A stretch of 34,850 nucleotides of DNA from NCBI GenBank assembly GCA_045638565.1, contig JAZUBN010000013.1, positions 1 through 34,850 on the forward strand. The letters run 5' to 3'. The stretch is from SIG471 sp045638565 (GTDB taxonomy: Bacteria > Bacillota > Clostridia > Oscillospirales > Butyricicoccaceae). Positions 1 to 6,921 of the stretch are shown piece after piece. The notes below the pieces were generated by a model. It was given only the letters and a program-made list of their open reading frames with translations. It was not told where the DNA came from and did no database searches. A program made the position numbers and the translations under genes. How positions within the stretch are numbered: position 1 is the first letter of the stretch; every line of letters starts with the position of its first letter.

Positions 1-20
1 CGCAAAAACGGTGACTACTC

Positions 21-64
21 ATCCACCGCTAACGCGGTCCCCCTTCTCTCACAAGAGAAGGCTG
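21..64 (-). repeat. dispersed palindromic repeat, family A copy 1
   Basis: Reverse-orientation copy of an intergenic repeat seen at least seven times here. Read on the minus strand it has an AAGG/CCTT-type stem, then GGGGGACCGCG, an inverted CCGC/GCGG stem and GGTGGATGA. The same blocks recur at 9501-9555 and, in variant form, near 19857, 20865, 22046, 23112 and 23177. It lies beyond the terminator of the leftward housekeeping block. No coding content is visible in bases 1-99. Confidence 0.7.
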
Positions 65-94
65 AAAAAAAGACAGCACAAAAATGTGCTGTCT
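65..94 (-). terminator. rho-independent terminator of the coaD operon
   Basis: AGACAGCAC (71-79) pairs perfectly with GTGCTGTCT (86-94), and on the minus strand a run of T follows (65-70). It sits directly after the stop codon of the leftward coiled-coil gene and so ends the rsmD-coaD transcription unit. Confidence 0.9.
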
Positions 95-99
95 CAGCT

Positions 100-570
100 T
101 TACTTTCTTTCGCGGGATGCCTTGATAAATTGAGCGCGGGAAGTTCTCAGCTCTTCGAGAGCCTTTGCGATAGCTTCCTCTGTTCTCTTCATTGCGTCGT
201 CGCAGTATTCACTTGCAGCACGCATAAGCTCCTTGCTGTTCTTTTCAGCAGTAAGGATCATATCGTTGGCCTTTTTTCTTGCCTCTGCAGTGATATCATT
301 TTCATTTACACATCTCTTGGCATATTCTTCAGCCTGCTTTTTGATAGCTTCAGCTTCACGCTTGCCGCTTTCGATGTAGTTGTTGCGCTTTTCAACGATT
401 TCCTTTGACATCTTGATTTCGTTAGGGAAACCGGCTCTGATTTCATCGAGAATATCAAGAGCCTTGTCTCTGTCGATGATGCACTTGTCAGCTGTCAGCG
501 GCACAGCCTTTGCTTCGTCAATTATTTCCCAGAGATTATTGATAAGCTGCTCAATTGTATGTTCATTCAT
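100..570 (-). CDS. coiled-coil protein, ATP synthase subunit B-like / DivIVA-like, downstream of coaD
   Basis: A 156-residue protein, very rich in Ala, Glu and Lys, with no signal peptide or membrane segment. Residues from about 60 onward form an almost unbroken predicted coiled coil (repeated Ala-Glu-Lys heptads), the type annotated as 'ATP synthase F0 subunit B-like' in clostridial genomes. The true ATP synthase b subunit has an N-terminal membrane helix that is missing here, so that enzyme role is not supported. The ATG at 568-570 was chosen because AGGAGGGG lies just upstream; a longer reading would run into coaD. Its start overlaps the coaD stop by 8 nt, implying translational coupling. 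A cytoplasmic scaffold or division-related role is only a guess. I do not recognise a specific function. Confidence 0.75.
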   Translation of the reverse strand: MNEHTIEQLINNLWEIIDEAKAVPLTADKCIIDRDKALDILDEIRAGFPNEIKMSKEIVEKRNNYIESGKREAEAIKKQAEEYAKRCVNENDITAEARKKANDMILTAEKNSKELMRAASEYCDDAMKRTEEAIAKALEELRTSRAQFIKASRERK

Positions 571-1051
571 TGTTATCCCCTCCTGTATAATGGTATATAA
601 GACCGACTGCTTCTTCCGGCACAAGCGACGATATATCTTCTCCCTTTTCCAGCTTTTCACGGATAAGCGTGGAACTTACATTCTGCAGATCAGGATCTGT
701 TATGAGAAGAAGTGTATCAACGCCCGAATGTTCTTTATTGAAGTCGGCATGTTCTTTTTCGTAGATAAAATCTTTTTCGCTTCTTATTCCCTTTACAACG
801 GCATCGGCATTCTTCAGCTGAATATATTCATACATCCAGCCTGTGAAGCTTTCGACGATGACATTCGGGACATCTTTAAGCGAAGCGCGCAGCATTTCTT
901 CACGCTGTTCAATCGTGAAGGTATACTGCTTGTTTTCATTGATAAGACAGGCCGCATAGACTGTATCAAATGCCTTTGCCGCCCTTTTTATCAGATCAAT
1001 ATGCCCCTTTGACACAGGGTCAAAGCTGCCGGGAACTATTGCAGTTTTCAA
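563..1051 (-). CDS. coaD: phosphopantetheine adenylyltransferase
   Basis: Catalyses the fourth step of coenzyme A synthesis, transferring AMP from ATP to 4'-phosphopantetheine in the cytoplasm. The nucleotidyltransferase signature PGSFDPVSKGH is at the N terminus, and the C-terminal ISS-like motif appears as NVSSTLIR. A GTG at 1078 would add nine residues (SSAREAVIL) not seen in the family; the TTG at 1049-1051 has AGGGAGG eight bases upstream and gives the usual length (162 residues; E. coli 159), so I take TTG as the start. It follows rsmD after a short gap, as in many Firmicutes, and overlaps the next gene by 8 nt. Identification is secure; the unusual start codon is inferred from the ribosome binding site. 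Confidence 0.93.
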   Translation of the reverse strand: MKTAIVPGSFDPVSKGHIDLIKRAAKAFDTVYAACLINENKQYTFTIEQREEMLRASLKDVPNVIVESFTGWMYEYIQLKNADAVVKGIRSEKDFIYEKEHADFNKEHSGVDTLLLITDPDLQNVSSTLIREKLEKGEDISSLVPEEAVGLIYHYTGGDNNE

Positions 1052-1070
1052 TATAACCGCCTCCCTGGCA

Positions 1071-1619
1071 CTACTCACCTTTAGTGATGGTAGTGATTCG
1101 TGTTGAGCCGTAATCGTAGCTCTTTACTACTCTGTAAGGTGCAGGAAGCTCCTGTGCATTCCAGTCCTTACCGCTCTCACATAATATTATACCACCATCC
1201 TGCAATATGTCAACATTTACGATGATATTTATCGCTTCATCCATCAGTCCTGCAGCATAAGGCGGATCGAGGAAAATAAGGCCGAAGCTGTTTTTGCCCG
1301 CAGTTTTAAGGAAGGAAAGTCCGTCGCGGTTATATACCTTTGCCTCATTCTGCGCCTTGCATTTTTCGATGTTCTTTCCTATTGCCATAAGCGCCTTTTT
1401 GTCTGTATCACAGAAGACACAGCTTTCAGCGCCGCGGGAAAGAGCCTCAAGCCCCATCTGTCCCGAGCCTGCAAAAAGGTCAAGGACACGTCTGCCTTCG
1501 ATATCAAACTGGATGATGTTGAAAACAGATTCCTTTATCTTGCCTGTTGTCGGTCTTGTATTGAGGCCTGTCGGAGTTTCAAGCACTCTGCCTCTGTATT
1601 TGCCTGTAATAATTTTCAT
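1071..1619 (-). CDS. rsmD: 16S rRNA (guanine(966)-N(2))-methyltransferase
   Basis: Methylates G966 of 16S rRNA using S-adenosylmethionine during small-subunit assembly. The sequence shows the RsmD N terminus (MKIITGKYRGR, then TRPTTGKIKESVFN), the SAM-binding loop DLFAGSGQMGLEALSRGA near residues 47-64 and the catalytic DPPY at 118-121. Length (182) is normal. In this operon it is followed by coaD and the coiled-coil gene, the standard Firmicutes arrangement. The stop codon is 19 nt before the TTG start proposed for coaD. Confidence 0.95.
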   Translation of the reverse strand: MKIITGKYRGRVLETPTGLNTRPTTGKIKESVFNIIQFDIEGRRVLDLFAGSGQMGLEALSRGAESCVFCDTDKKALMAIGKNIEKCKAQNEAKVYNRDGLSFLKTAGKNSFGLIFLDPPYAAGLMDEAINIIVNVDILQDGGIILCESGKDWNAQELPAPYRVVKSYDYGSTRITTITKGE

Positions 1620-1643
1620 TGTAAAAAATCCTTCTGTATATGC

Positions 1644-1676
1644 AAAATAACGCCCCTTTTCAGCGGCGTTATTTTT
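1644..1676 (-). terminator. terminator between HPr-like gene and rsmD
   Basis: AAAATAACGCC (1644-1654) and GGCGTTATTTT (1665-1675) form a perfect 11-bp stem flanked by A and T runs. It lies just after the stop of the HPr-like gene in the leftward direction and separates that gene from rsmD. Confidence 0.85.
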
Positions 1677-1692
1677 AAGTTTTTAAGCTCGA

Positions 1693-1956
1693 TTATTCAC
1701 CGAAATTGGAAATGATGAGAGCGCAGAGAGCCTTTACAGCTTCTTCTTCGTCGCTGCCTTCAGCAGAAATAACGATATTGCTGCCCTTCTTGATGCCGAG
1801 GGACAAAACACCGAGCAAGCTCTTTGCGTTAACCTTTCTTTCTTCCTTTTCAACCATGATTGTGCTCTTGAATTCATTAGCCTTCTGGATGAAGAATGTA
1901 GCTGGACGAGCATAAAGACCAACCTGGTTAGTTACAACGATCTCTTTAGAAAACAT
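1693..1956 (-). CDS. HPr-like protein with Tyr at position 15 (Crh-like, not a standard phosphocarrier)
   Basis: An 87-residue protein covering the full HPr fold. Standard HPr carries phosphate on His15 within GLHARPA and is regulated by HPr kinase at Ser46. Here the motif reads GLYARPATFF: the codon is TAT, one base from a His codon, and Tyr sits exactly at residue 15. Arg17 and the Ser46 region AKSLLGVLSLG are intact. This resembles Bacillus Crh, where His15 is Gln and only Ser46 phosphorylation remains, so a regulatory rather than sugar-transport role is likely. It has its own promoter and terminator and a GGGGAGG ribosome binding site. Family membership is certain; loss of phosphotransfer is inferred from the residue change. 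Confidence 0.92.
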   Translation of the reverse strand: MFSKEIVVTNQVGLYARPATFFIQKANEFKSTIMVEKEERKVNAKSLLGVLSLGIKKGSNIVISAEGSDEEEAVKALCALIISNFGE

Positions 1957-2011
1957 AAAATAAACCTCCCCGTAATGGTGGAAAATAAAAATTCTTTTTT
2001 ATAATACAGAC

Positions 2012-2040
2012 ATTTTATCAAATATTTCTATAAGTGTCAA
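2012..2040 (-). promoter_or_regulatory. sigma-A promoter of the HPr-like gene
   Basis: On the minus strand: TTGACA (2035-2040), 17-bp spacer, TAAAAT (2012-2017). The -35 is consensus and the spacing optimal; the leader to the ATG is about 50 nt. Confidence 0.8.
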
Positions 2041-2115
2041 GCGAAAAACACACAAATCGTAATTTTTACATGGATTTTACATAAAATTGACACTTGATAA
2101 GGTGTTTTCCACCCT

Positions 2116-4485
2116 CTACACAATATTTACAATTGTAACACCTGCTTCGCCTTCGCCGAATGTGCCAAGACGGAAGGAACGGATGTGCTTCATATTCTTG
2201 AGCTCACCGTGCACAACACTTCTGAGCACCCCTGTGCCCTTACCGTGAATGATAGTGACATAAGGGATTTTTGCGCGGATGGCTGTATCCATAAATACCG
2301 CCAGCTCAGCAAGAGCTTCATCGGCTGTCTTGCCTCGTAAATCAAGCTCGGTCTTGCCTGTGACAGTTGCTCTCGGCACCTGAACAGAGCTTACAAGCTT
2401 CTGCTGAGGAGCCTTTTCTGTTGTCAGCTCAACTTCATCAAGCTTTGCTGTAACCTTCATTGCGCCGACCTGAATCATGATTTTGCCGTCCTTCGGCTCA
2501 CCGACAACAACGCCCTTGATGCCCGATGTGACCACCTTGACGTTATCACCCTTGACGATAGGTCTGTCAGGCTTTTCAGCCTTCTTGCGGATGACCTCTG
2601 TATTCAGCTTGCTTTCTTCCTCGTTGAACTTGCCGCGCATAGCCGCTCTGACTTCGGAAACATTATTGACAGCGCTGCTTTCGATTTTCTTGCGGAGCTT
2701 CTTGATTTCATCAAAGGACTCTTCGGCTGTGCGTCTCGCACGTGTGAGGATTTCCTGAGCTTCTTTCTTAGCGCCTGCAAGCAGTCTTTCACGCTCGGCT
2801 TCTATGCCCTGAAGTCTTGCCTGAGCACGGAAGCTCTTTTCTTCCGCTTCGGCACGAGCCTTTTCAGCTCTTTCGATATTGCCTTCGAGAGCCTGACGCT
2901 TTTCTTCAAGACGTGTGATGACCTCTTCAAACTTCTGATTCTGGGAATTGATTTTCAGCTTTGCCTGCTCTACGATATGGACAGGAAGACCAAGCTTTTC
3001 GGAAATTGCAAAGGCATTACTCTTGCCCGGAATACCGAAAAGCAATTTATATGTCGGCTTGAGAGTTGCCACATCGAATTCACAGGAGGCGTTTTCAACG
3101 CCCGGTGTTTCGAGTGCATAGATTTTAAGTTCAGCGTAGTGGGTTGTGGCGATAACGCGTGCGCCCAGTGCGCGTAAATATTCGATGATTGCAATGGCAA
3201 GCGCCGCACCTTCAACAGGGTCGGTACCTGCGCCGAGTTCGTCGGTTAAAACAAGGCTGTCGCTGTCTGCCTCTTCGAGGATATTTACAATAGTTCTCAT
3301 GTGAGATGAGAAGGTGGAAGGCGACTGCTCAATGCTCTGTTCGTCGCCGATATCGGCATAAATGCTCTTTGCGATGGCAATCACACTGCCTTCAGCGGCA
3401 GGGATGAACATACCGCACTGAGCCATAGCTGTCAGCAGACCGAGAGTCTTGATACTTACAGTCTTACCGCCGGTGTTAGGACCTGTGATGATAACTGTAT
3501 CGTGTTCACCGCCGATTGTGATGGTGACAGGAACAGCTGTCTTTCTGTCAAGAAGCGGATGCTTTGCATTGATGATTTTAGTTTCGCCCTTTTCGATCAT
3601 ACGAGGACGATTTGCATACATTTTATAAGCAAGGCTGCCCTTTGCGAAGATGAAATCCAGCTCACAGAGAATCTGGTAATCGTCCATGATGTTCACGCCG
3701 AACTGGGCAACATCGGCAGAAAGCTCATAGAGGATTCGCTCCATCTCCTTCTTTTCAGCCGAGGCAAGAGCCTTGATTTCGTTGTTGATTTCAACAACAG
3801 ACAGCGGCTCGATAAAGAGGGTTGCGCCCGATGAGCTCATATCGTGAACAAGACCTGGGAAAGAGCCCTTGTATTCGCTCTTGATAGGCACAACATAGCG
3901 GTCAGAGCGAATAGTTACGATATTTTCCTGCAGCATTTTGGAATATGCCGAAGATGTGATAATCTTATTGAGCACATCCTTTACTTTTGCGGCATGGCGG
4001 CGCATTGTGCGGCGGATGTCGAAAAGCTCGCTGGAAGCATTGTCCGACATTTCCTCTTCGCTGATGATGGCGTTGTTGATTTTATCTTCAAGGAAGCGAT
4101 TGCCCTGCAGACGTGTGAAATAGCCGTCGAGGCAGGTGTCGCCTATCTTGTTGTTTTCCATGTACTTTTTGCAGCCGCGGGCGCAGGAAAGAAGCTGTGC
4201 CACATGGAGAAGCTCTCTGTGGTTGAGAAGACCGCCCATTTCGGCGCGTTTTACAGTATCATAGATGTCGGAAATGCCTGCAAAGTATGGTCTGCCATAT
4301 GCGCCCATAAGACGTACAGCGGCATCGACCTGTTCGAGAAGTCGGTTGCATTCATAAAGGCTTGGACTTGGCTCCAGCTCACGTGCCATAGCCTTGGCCT
4401 TCTGCGATACCGCTTCATTCGCCAGCATTTCAAGAATTTTATTAAGCTCTATTGTATTAAGTGATTTTTTCTGTAATTCTGTCAT
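2116..4485 (-). CDS. mutS2: endonuclease MutS2 (ribosome-collision / recombination ATPase with Smr domain)
   Basis: A 789-residue MutS2 (B. subtilis 785). The N-terminal lever/clamp region is followed by the ABC-type ATPase with Walker A GPNTGGKTVS at residues 335-344, then TDELGAGTDP (Walker B and D loop), a long charged coiled coil and a C-terminal Smr domain from about 714 with LDLRG and HGKGTG (747-752). MutS2 suppresses recombination or rescues collided ribosomes, according to work in other species; it does not act in mismatch repair. The start is ATG 4483-4485, since upstream residues in the same frame come from repeat DNA and match no family member. The ribosome binding site is weak. 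It lies downstream of recO, 322 bp away across a repeat-rich gap. Confidence 0.95.
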   Translation of the reverse strand: MTELQKKSLNTIELNKILEMLANEAVSQKAKAMARELEPSPSLYECNRLLEQVDAAVRLMGAYGRPYFAGISDIYDTVKRAEMGGLLNHRELLHVAQLLSCARGCKKYMENNKIGDTCLDGYFTRLQGNRFLEDKINNAIISEEEMSDNASSELFDIRRTMRRHAAKVKDVLNKIITSSAYSKMLQENIVTIRSDRYVVPIKSEYKGSFPGLVHDMSSSGATLFIEPLSVVEINNEIKALASAEKKEMERILYELSADVAQFGVNIMDDYQILCELDFIFAKGSLAYKMYANRPRMIEKGETKIINAKHPLLDRKTAVPVTITIGGEHDTVIITGPNTGGKTVSIKTLGLLTAMAQCGMFIPAAEGSVIAIAKSIYADIGDEQSIEQSPSTFSSHMRTIVNILEEADSDSLVLTDELGAGTDPVEGAALAIAIIEYLRALGARVIATTHYAELKIYALETPGVENASCEFDVATLKPTYKLLFGIPGKSNAFAISEKLGLPVHIVEQAKLKINSQNQKFEEVITRLEEKRQALEGNIERAEKARAEAEEKSFRAQARLQGIEAERERLLAGAKKEAQEILTRARRTAEESFDEIKKLRKKIESSAVNNVSEVRAAMRGKFNEEESKLNTEVIRKKAEKPDRPIVKGDNVKVVTSGIKGVVVGEPKDGKIMIQVGAMKVTAKLDEVELTTEKAPQQKLVSSVQVPRATVTGKTELDLRGKTADEALAELAVFMDTAIRAKIPYVTIIHGKGTGVLRSVVHGELKNMKHIRSFRLGTFGEGEAGVTIVNIV

Positions 4486-4508
4486 AATTTTATACCAAAA
4501 TATATAGA

Positions 4509-4606
4509 ATGAGTTGCGCACAGCGCATGAGTTGGCTGACGCCATGAATTGTCTTGCGACATGAATTGTTTCTCCGAAACATTGATGTGTGCTTCGCACG
4601 ATTCAA
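4509..4606. repeat. tandem array of different mini-hairpins joined by ATGAATTG
   Basis: Five units with ATGAGTTG or ATGAATTG-like linkers begin at 4509, 4527, 4544, 4561 and 4581 (period 17-20). Each linker is followed by a different short palindrome: GCGCACAGCGC, GGCTGACGCC, GTCTTGCGAC, GTTTCTCCGAAAC, GTGTGCTTCGCAC. The linkers are conserved in sequence while the stems differ but stay complementary, so selection or the copying mechanism preserves pairing rather than sequence. It lies immediately upstream of the mutS2 start. Confidence 0.75.
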
Positions 4607-4660
4607 TAGGCGGTACGTCATAAATGCCGTACCCTACACTTTATTTGTCATAGCCTGTAT

Positions 4661-4690
4661 TGTAAGGGCGGCGGTTCCATCCCCGCCCGT
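4661..4690. repeat. dispersed palindromic repeat, family B copy 1
   Basis: A GTAAGGGCGG ... TTCCAT ... CCCCGCCCG unit, closely similar to 19387-19415. A partial reverse copy, GCTCGCCCCTAC, lies at about 4775-4786, and a diverged one at 31349-31375. All are intergenic. Confidence 0.6.
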
Positions 4691-4722
4691 TTATTCAATC
4701 CGTCGGAGACACCGCAATTTTT

Positions 4723-4758
4723 CATTATTCATTATTCATTATTCATTATTCATTTATT
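4723..4758. repeat. CATTATT heptamer microsatellite
   Basis: Four perfect CATTATT units (4723-4750) followed by CATTTATTT. It sits between the family B repeat copies in the recO-mutS2 gap (4486-4807), which otherwise holds only the mini-hairpin array; I see no gene there. Confidence 0.85.
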
Positions 4759-4807
4759 TCAGCTGACGAGCAATGCTCGCCCCTACAAAACCAAATGAAT
4801 CCGTCCC

Positions 4808-5536
4808 CTACATCTCCTCTAAACTCTGATAGAAGCTCAGAGTTTTCGGTTTATACTCGATTTTATCCAGCATATAGCCTTCGCAGAAACGGGAGAGCAT
4901 ATCTTCGTCATCCTTTTCTATCTTAAAGGACAGCATTTTCTTAAGGTCAGCATTCACTATAAAGTTCACAGCCGACAGGGCATTACGTGATAGAAGCACG
5001 CCGCGTTTGAAGATATTCCTCGGTGAAAGCGCCCCGTCTTCAAGACTTATAGCCGTCATTTCCCTTGTAAGAGGCTCATCGGATGTGAGCTGAGGAGAAT
5101 ATCCCCAGAAGCAGGAGCATTTCAGCTCGAATGCCGACTTTATCCTCTGCATTGTGTGGATATCATTGTCGATGGCGTAAAATGAATTGAGCATCAGCCT
5201 GAGAAGGCTGTCGTCTGCCGTTTCATTCTCCATTTCCATGGCGGCTATCTCACAAAAATATGAAGCGAGAGCGATTTTTACAATGTCCATATCCTTCATC
5301 AGAAATTGGGTGATAACATCGGCCTCGTCTATCTTATATTTGCCGTTCATCTCAAAAAGCTGGAAGGAGCAGTATGTAAAGGGCTGGACTGCGGCTGTAA
5401 GACGGGAGCCTTTTCGTCTTGCTCCCTGAGCCTTTGCCGAAATCTTGCCCATATTATCTGTCAGGATGGTGACTATCTTATCGGAGTCCTTGTAGTCGAC
5501 AGTTTTTATTATTATGCCTTTAACTTCCAGATTCAT
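4808..5536 (-). CDS. recO: DNA repair protein RecO
   Basis: A 242-residue RecO, the recombination mediator that works with RecF/RecR to load RecA on SSB-coated DNA. The N-terminal OB-fold is recognisable from MNLEVKGIIIKTVDYKDSDK and the GKISAKAQGARR block; the rest matches the helical C-terminal domain. The Cys4 zinc motif of some RecO proteins is not complete: only KCSCFWGYSP is visible near residue 160. ATG 5534-5536 is preferred over the ATG 33 nt upstream because GGAG lies just before it and the family starts there. It overlaps the preceding yqzL-like gene by 17 nt, the arrangement known from Bacillus. Confidence 0.93.
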   Translation of the reverse strand: MNLEVKGIIIKTVDYKDSDKIVTILTDNMGKISAKAQGARRKGSRLTAAVQPFTYCSFQLFEMNGKYKIDEADVITQFLMKDMDIVKIALASYFCEIAAMEMENETADDSLLRLMLNSFYAIDNDIHTMQRIKSAFELKCSCFWGYSPQLTSDEPLTREMTAISLEDGALSPRNIFKRGVLLSRNALSAVNFIVNADLKKMLSFKIEKDDEDMLSRFCEGYMLDKIEYKPKTLSFYQSLEEM

Positions 5537-5621
5537 GCCTTTCTCCGTCCCGTCTGCGACAGTATTCAAGATAATCGGCTATCCTGCCGCTTTTCTGAAA
5601 CTTCTTCCACGCTTTATCCAT
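5520..5621 (-). CDS. yqzL: YqzL-like microprotein upstream of recO
   Basis: A 33-residue frame starting at ATG 5619-5621, with AAGGTGG eight bases upstream, reading MDKAWKKFQKSGRIADYL and continuing to a TAA at 5520-5522. The pattern W-K-x-F-x-x-[ST]-G-x-I-x-x-Y-L matches the YqzL-like family, whose members are about 45 residues and typically precede recO in Firmicutes. The overlap with recO (17 nt, different frame) suggests translational coupling. Function is unknown in the family. Assignment rests on motif and position; the C-terminal tail is shorter than usual. Confidence 0.72.
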   Translation of the reverse strand: MDKAWKKFQKSGRIADYLEYCRRRDGERHESGS

Positions 5622-5675
5622 AAAATACCACCTTTTGAATGAATTGCTGATGCCATACAATATAAACTGGAAAAC

Positions 5676-5892
5676 TTACGATTTAATCAAGGTTTCCCCA
5701 GAAATGTAACCTTTCCTCCCTGTCCATATGTGAGGAACGAACACACAAGGGGTGCCAGGGGTGTCCCCTGGTCACCGTGATCAAACTGCGTGACCAGTTT
5801 GCACTTTTTCGTTCTTTTGTGCGGACAAAAGAACCTGCCAGCGGCAGTTCCGCGACTTTAGTCGTGGCGAGAAAGATTACGATTTAATCAAG
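5676..5892. repeat. hairpin-rich intergenic element flanked by a 16-bp direct repeat
   Basis: TTACGATTTAATCAAG occurs exactly at 5676-5691 and 5877-5892. Between them lie five successive hairpins: CCAGGGGTGTCCCCTGG (5756-5772), AAACTGCGTGACCAGTTT (5783-5800), GTTCTTTTGT with ACAAAAGAAC (5811-5834), CTGCCAGCGGCAG (5835-5847) and a GACTTTAGTC stem (5853-5862). No reading frame of interest is present. The rest of the 5622-6042 gap holds only AT-rich sequence leading to the ribosome binding site of the next gene. The flanking repeat looks like a target duplication or recombination scar. Confidence 0.7.
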
Positions 5893-6042
5893 ACTTTACT
5901 CTGTAAAACGGATTTAAACCACTAACACTACAAAATGTGACTTTCTGTTTTCAATTCTCAACTTCACATCATCCCTCTTCCATTTTATCAATATCTATGA
6001 TACAATATTATAAAACAATATAACCACAACAGGAGGTACCCT

Positions 6043-6912
6043 ATGCGAGTTACAGCCGATAAGAAAGTTGACATTCTGGATAAAAACAACGTCCCATCCT
6101 TTTACTGCAAGGACGGTGATACTGTAGTTTTTGAAACAAGCGACTGCTTTGACAGCACAATCCATTACGACGGCTCTGTCCATCAGGATGTGCCGTTTAT
6201 GCATAACCCTGCCACAGGCCCTGTGTATATCGAAGGCGCAGAAGCAGGCGATACCCTCTGCGTTGAAATTGTAAAAATCAAGACCAACGATTATGGCATT
6301 GTTGGTACAGCCTTTGGCTCGGGCGGCTTTGCTCATGTGGATAAGAAATTCTCGGCAGGTGTTTTCGATATCAGGGACGGCTATTGCCATTTCCACGGCA
6401 GAAAGCTTGAGCTCAATCCTATGATTGGCGTTATCGGTGTTGCACCTGAGGGTGATGGCGTCCTCACTGTCAGCGCAGGCTCCCACGGCGGCAATATGGA
6501 CTGCACACAGGTCAAGGAAGGCGCAAAGCTTTATTTCCCTGTGGCTGTCGATGGCGCACTTTTTGCAACAGGCGATTTGCATATCGTTATGGGCGATGGC
6601 GAAGTCGTCGGCTATGGCGTTGAAGCAGGCGGCGAAGTGACAGTCAAGTTTGACGTCATCAAGGGCGAAAAGGTCAATAATCCGATAATCCATGTTGACA
6701 ACAAGGTTATGGTGGTGGCATCTGCTGAAAATCTCGATAAGGCTGCCGATATGGCGGTAAGCGATATGCACAAGCTGCTTATGAAGGGCGGCTGGAGCGA
6801 CGAGGAAGCAGGTATGCTTATGAGCCTCAAGTGCGACCTTGTCATCTGCCAGATTGTAAACCCTGTAAAGACAGTCCGCGCCGTTGTAAGTGCAGACTTG
6901 ATGAAAAAGTAG
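6043..6912 (+). CDS. acetamidase/formamidase family protein
   Basis: A 289-residue cytoplasmic protein of the FmdA/AmdA family, which hydrolyses short aliphatic amides such as formamide or acetamide to ammonia and the acid. Family features are visible: the HNPATGPVYIEGAEAGDTL block near residues 64-82, the IGVIGVAPEGDGVLT segment, SAGSHGGNMDC and the DLHIVMGDGEVVGYGVEAGG block. Length matches the short bacterial members. A strong AGGAGG precedes the ATG. It is the first gene of a tight operon, 9 nt before a CatA-like acetyltransferase and then an alpha/beta hydrolase. The real substrate is unknown; many members act on cyclic or unusual amides. Confidence 0.9.
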   Translation: MRVTADKKVDILDKNNVPSFYCKDGDTVVFETSDCFDSTIHYDGSVHQDVPFMHNPATGPVYIEGAEAGDTLCVEIVKIKTNDYGIVGTAFGSGGFAHVDKKFSAGVFDIRDGYCHFHGRKLELNPMIGVIGVAPEGDGVLTVSAGSHGGNMDCTQVKEGAKLYFPVAVDGALFATGDLHIVMGDGEVVGYGVEAGGEVTVKFDVIKGEKVNNPIIHVDNKVMVVASAENLDKAADMAVSDMHKLLMKGGWSDEEAGMLMSLKCDLVICQIVNPVKTVRAVVSADLMKK

Positions 6913-6921
6913 GGGCAAAAT

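Noticed and set aside
1051..1078. GTG start for coaD at 1078
   Set aside because: It would overlap rsmD and add residues absent from the family; the TTG at 1051 has a good ribosome binding site at proper distance.
4509..4606. Possible CRISPR array
   Set aside because: Repeats are only 8 bases and the intervening 9-12 bases are palindromes, not unique spacers; no cas genes nearby.
5995..6918. A 307-codon open frame antisense to the acetamidase-family gene
   Set aside because: Cys- and His-rich shadow with no family match; the forward gene has family motifs and a strong AGGAGG.
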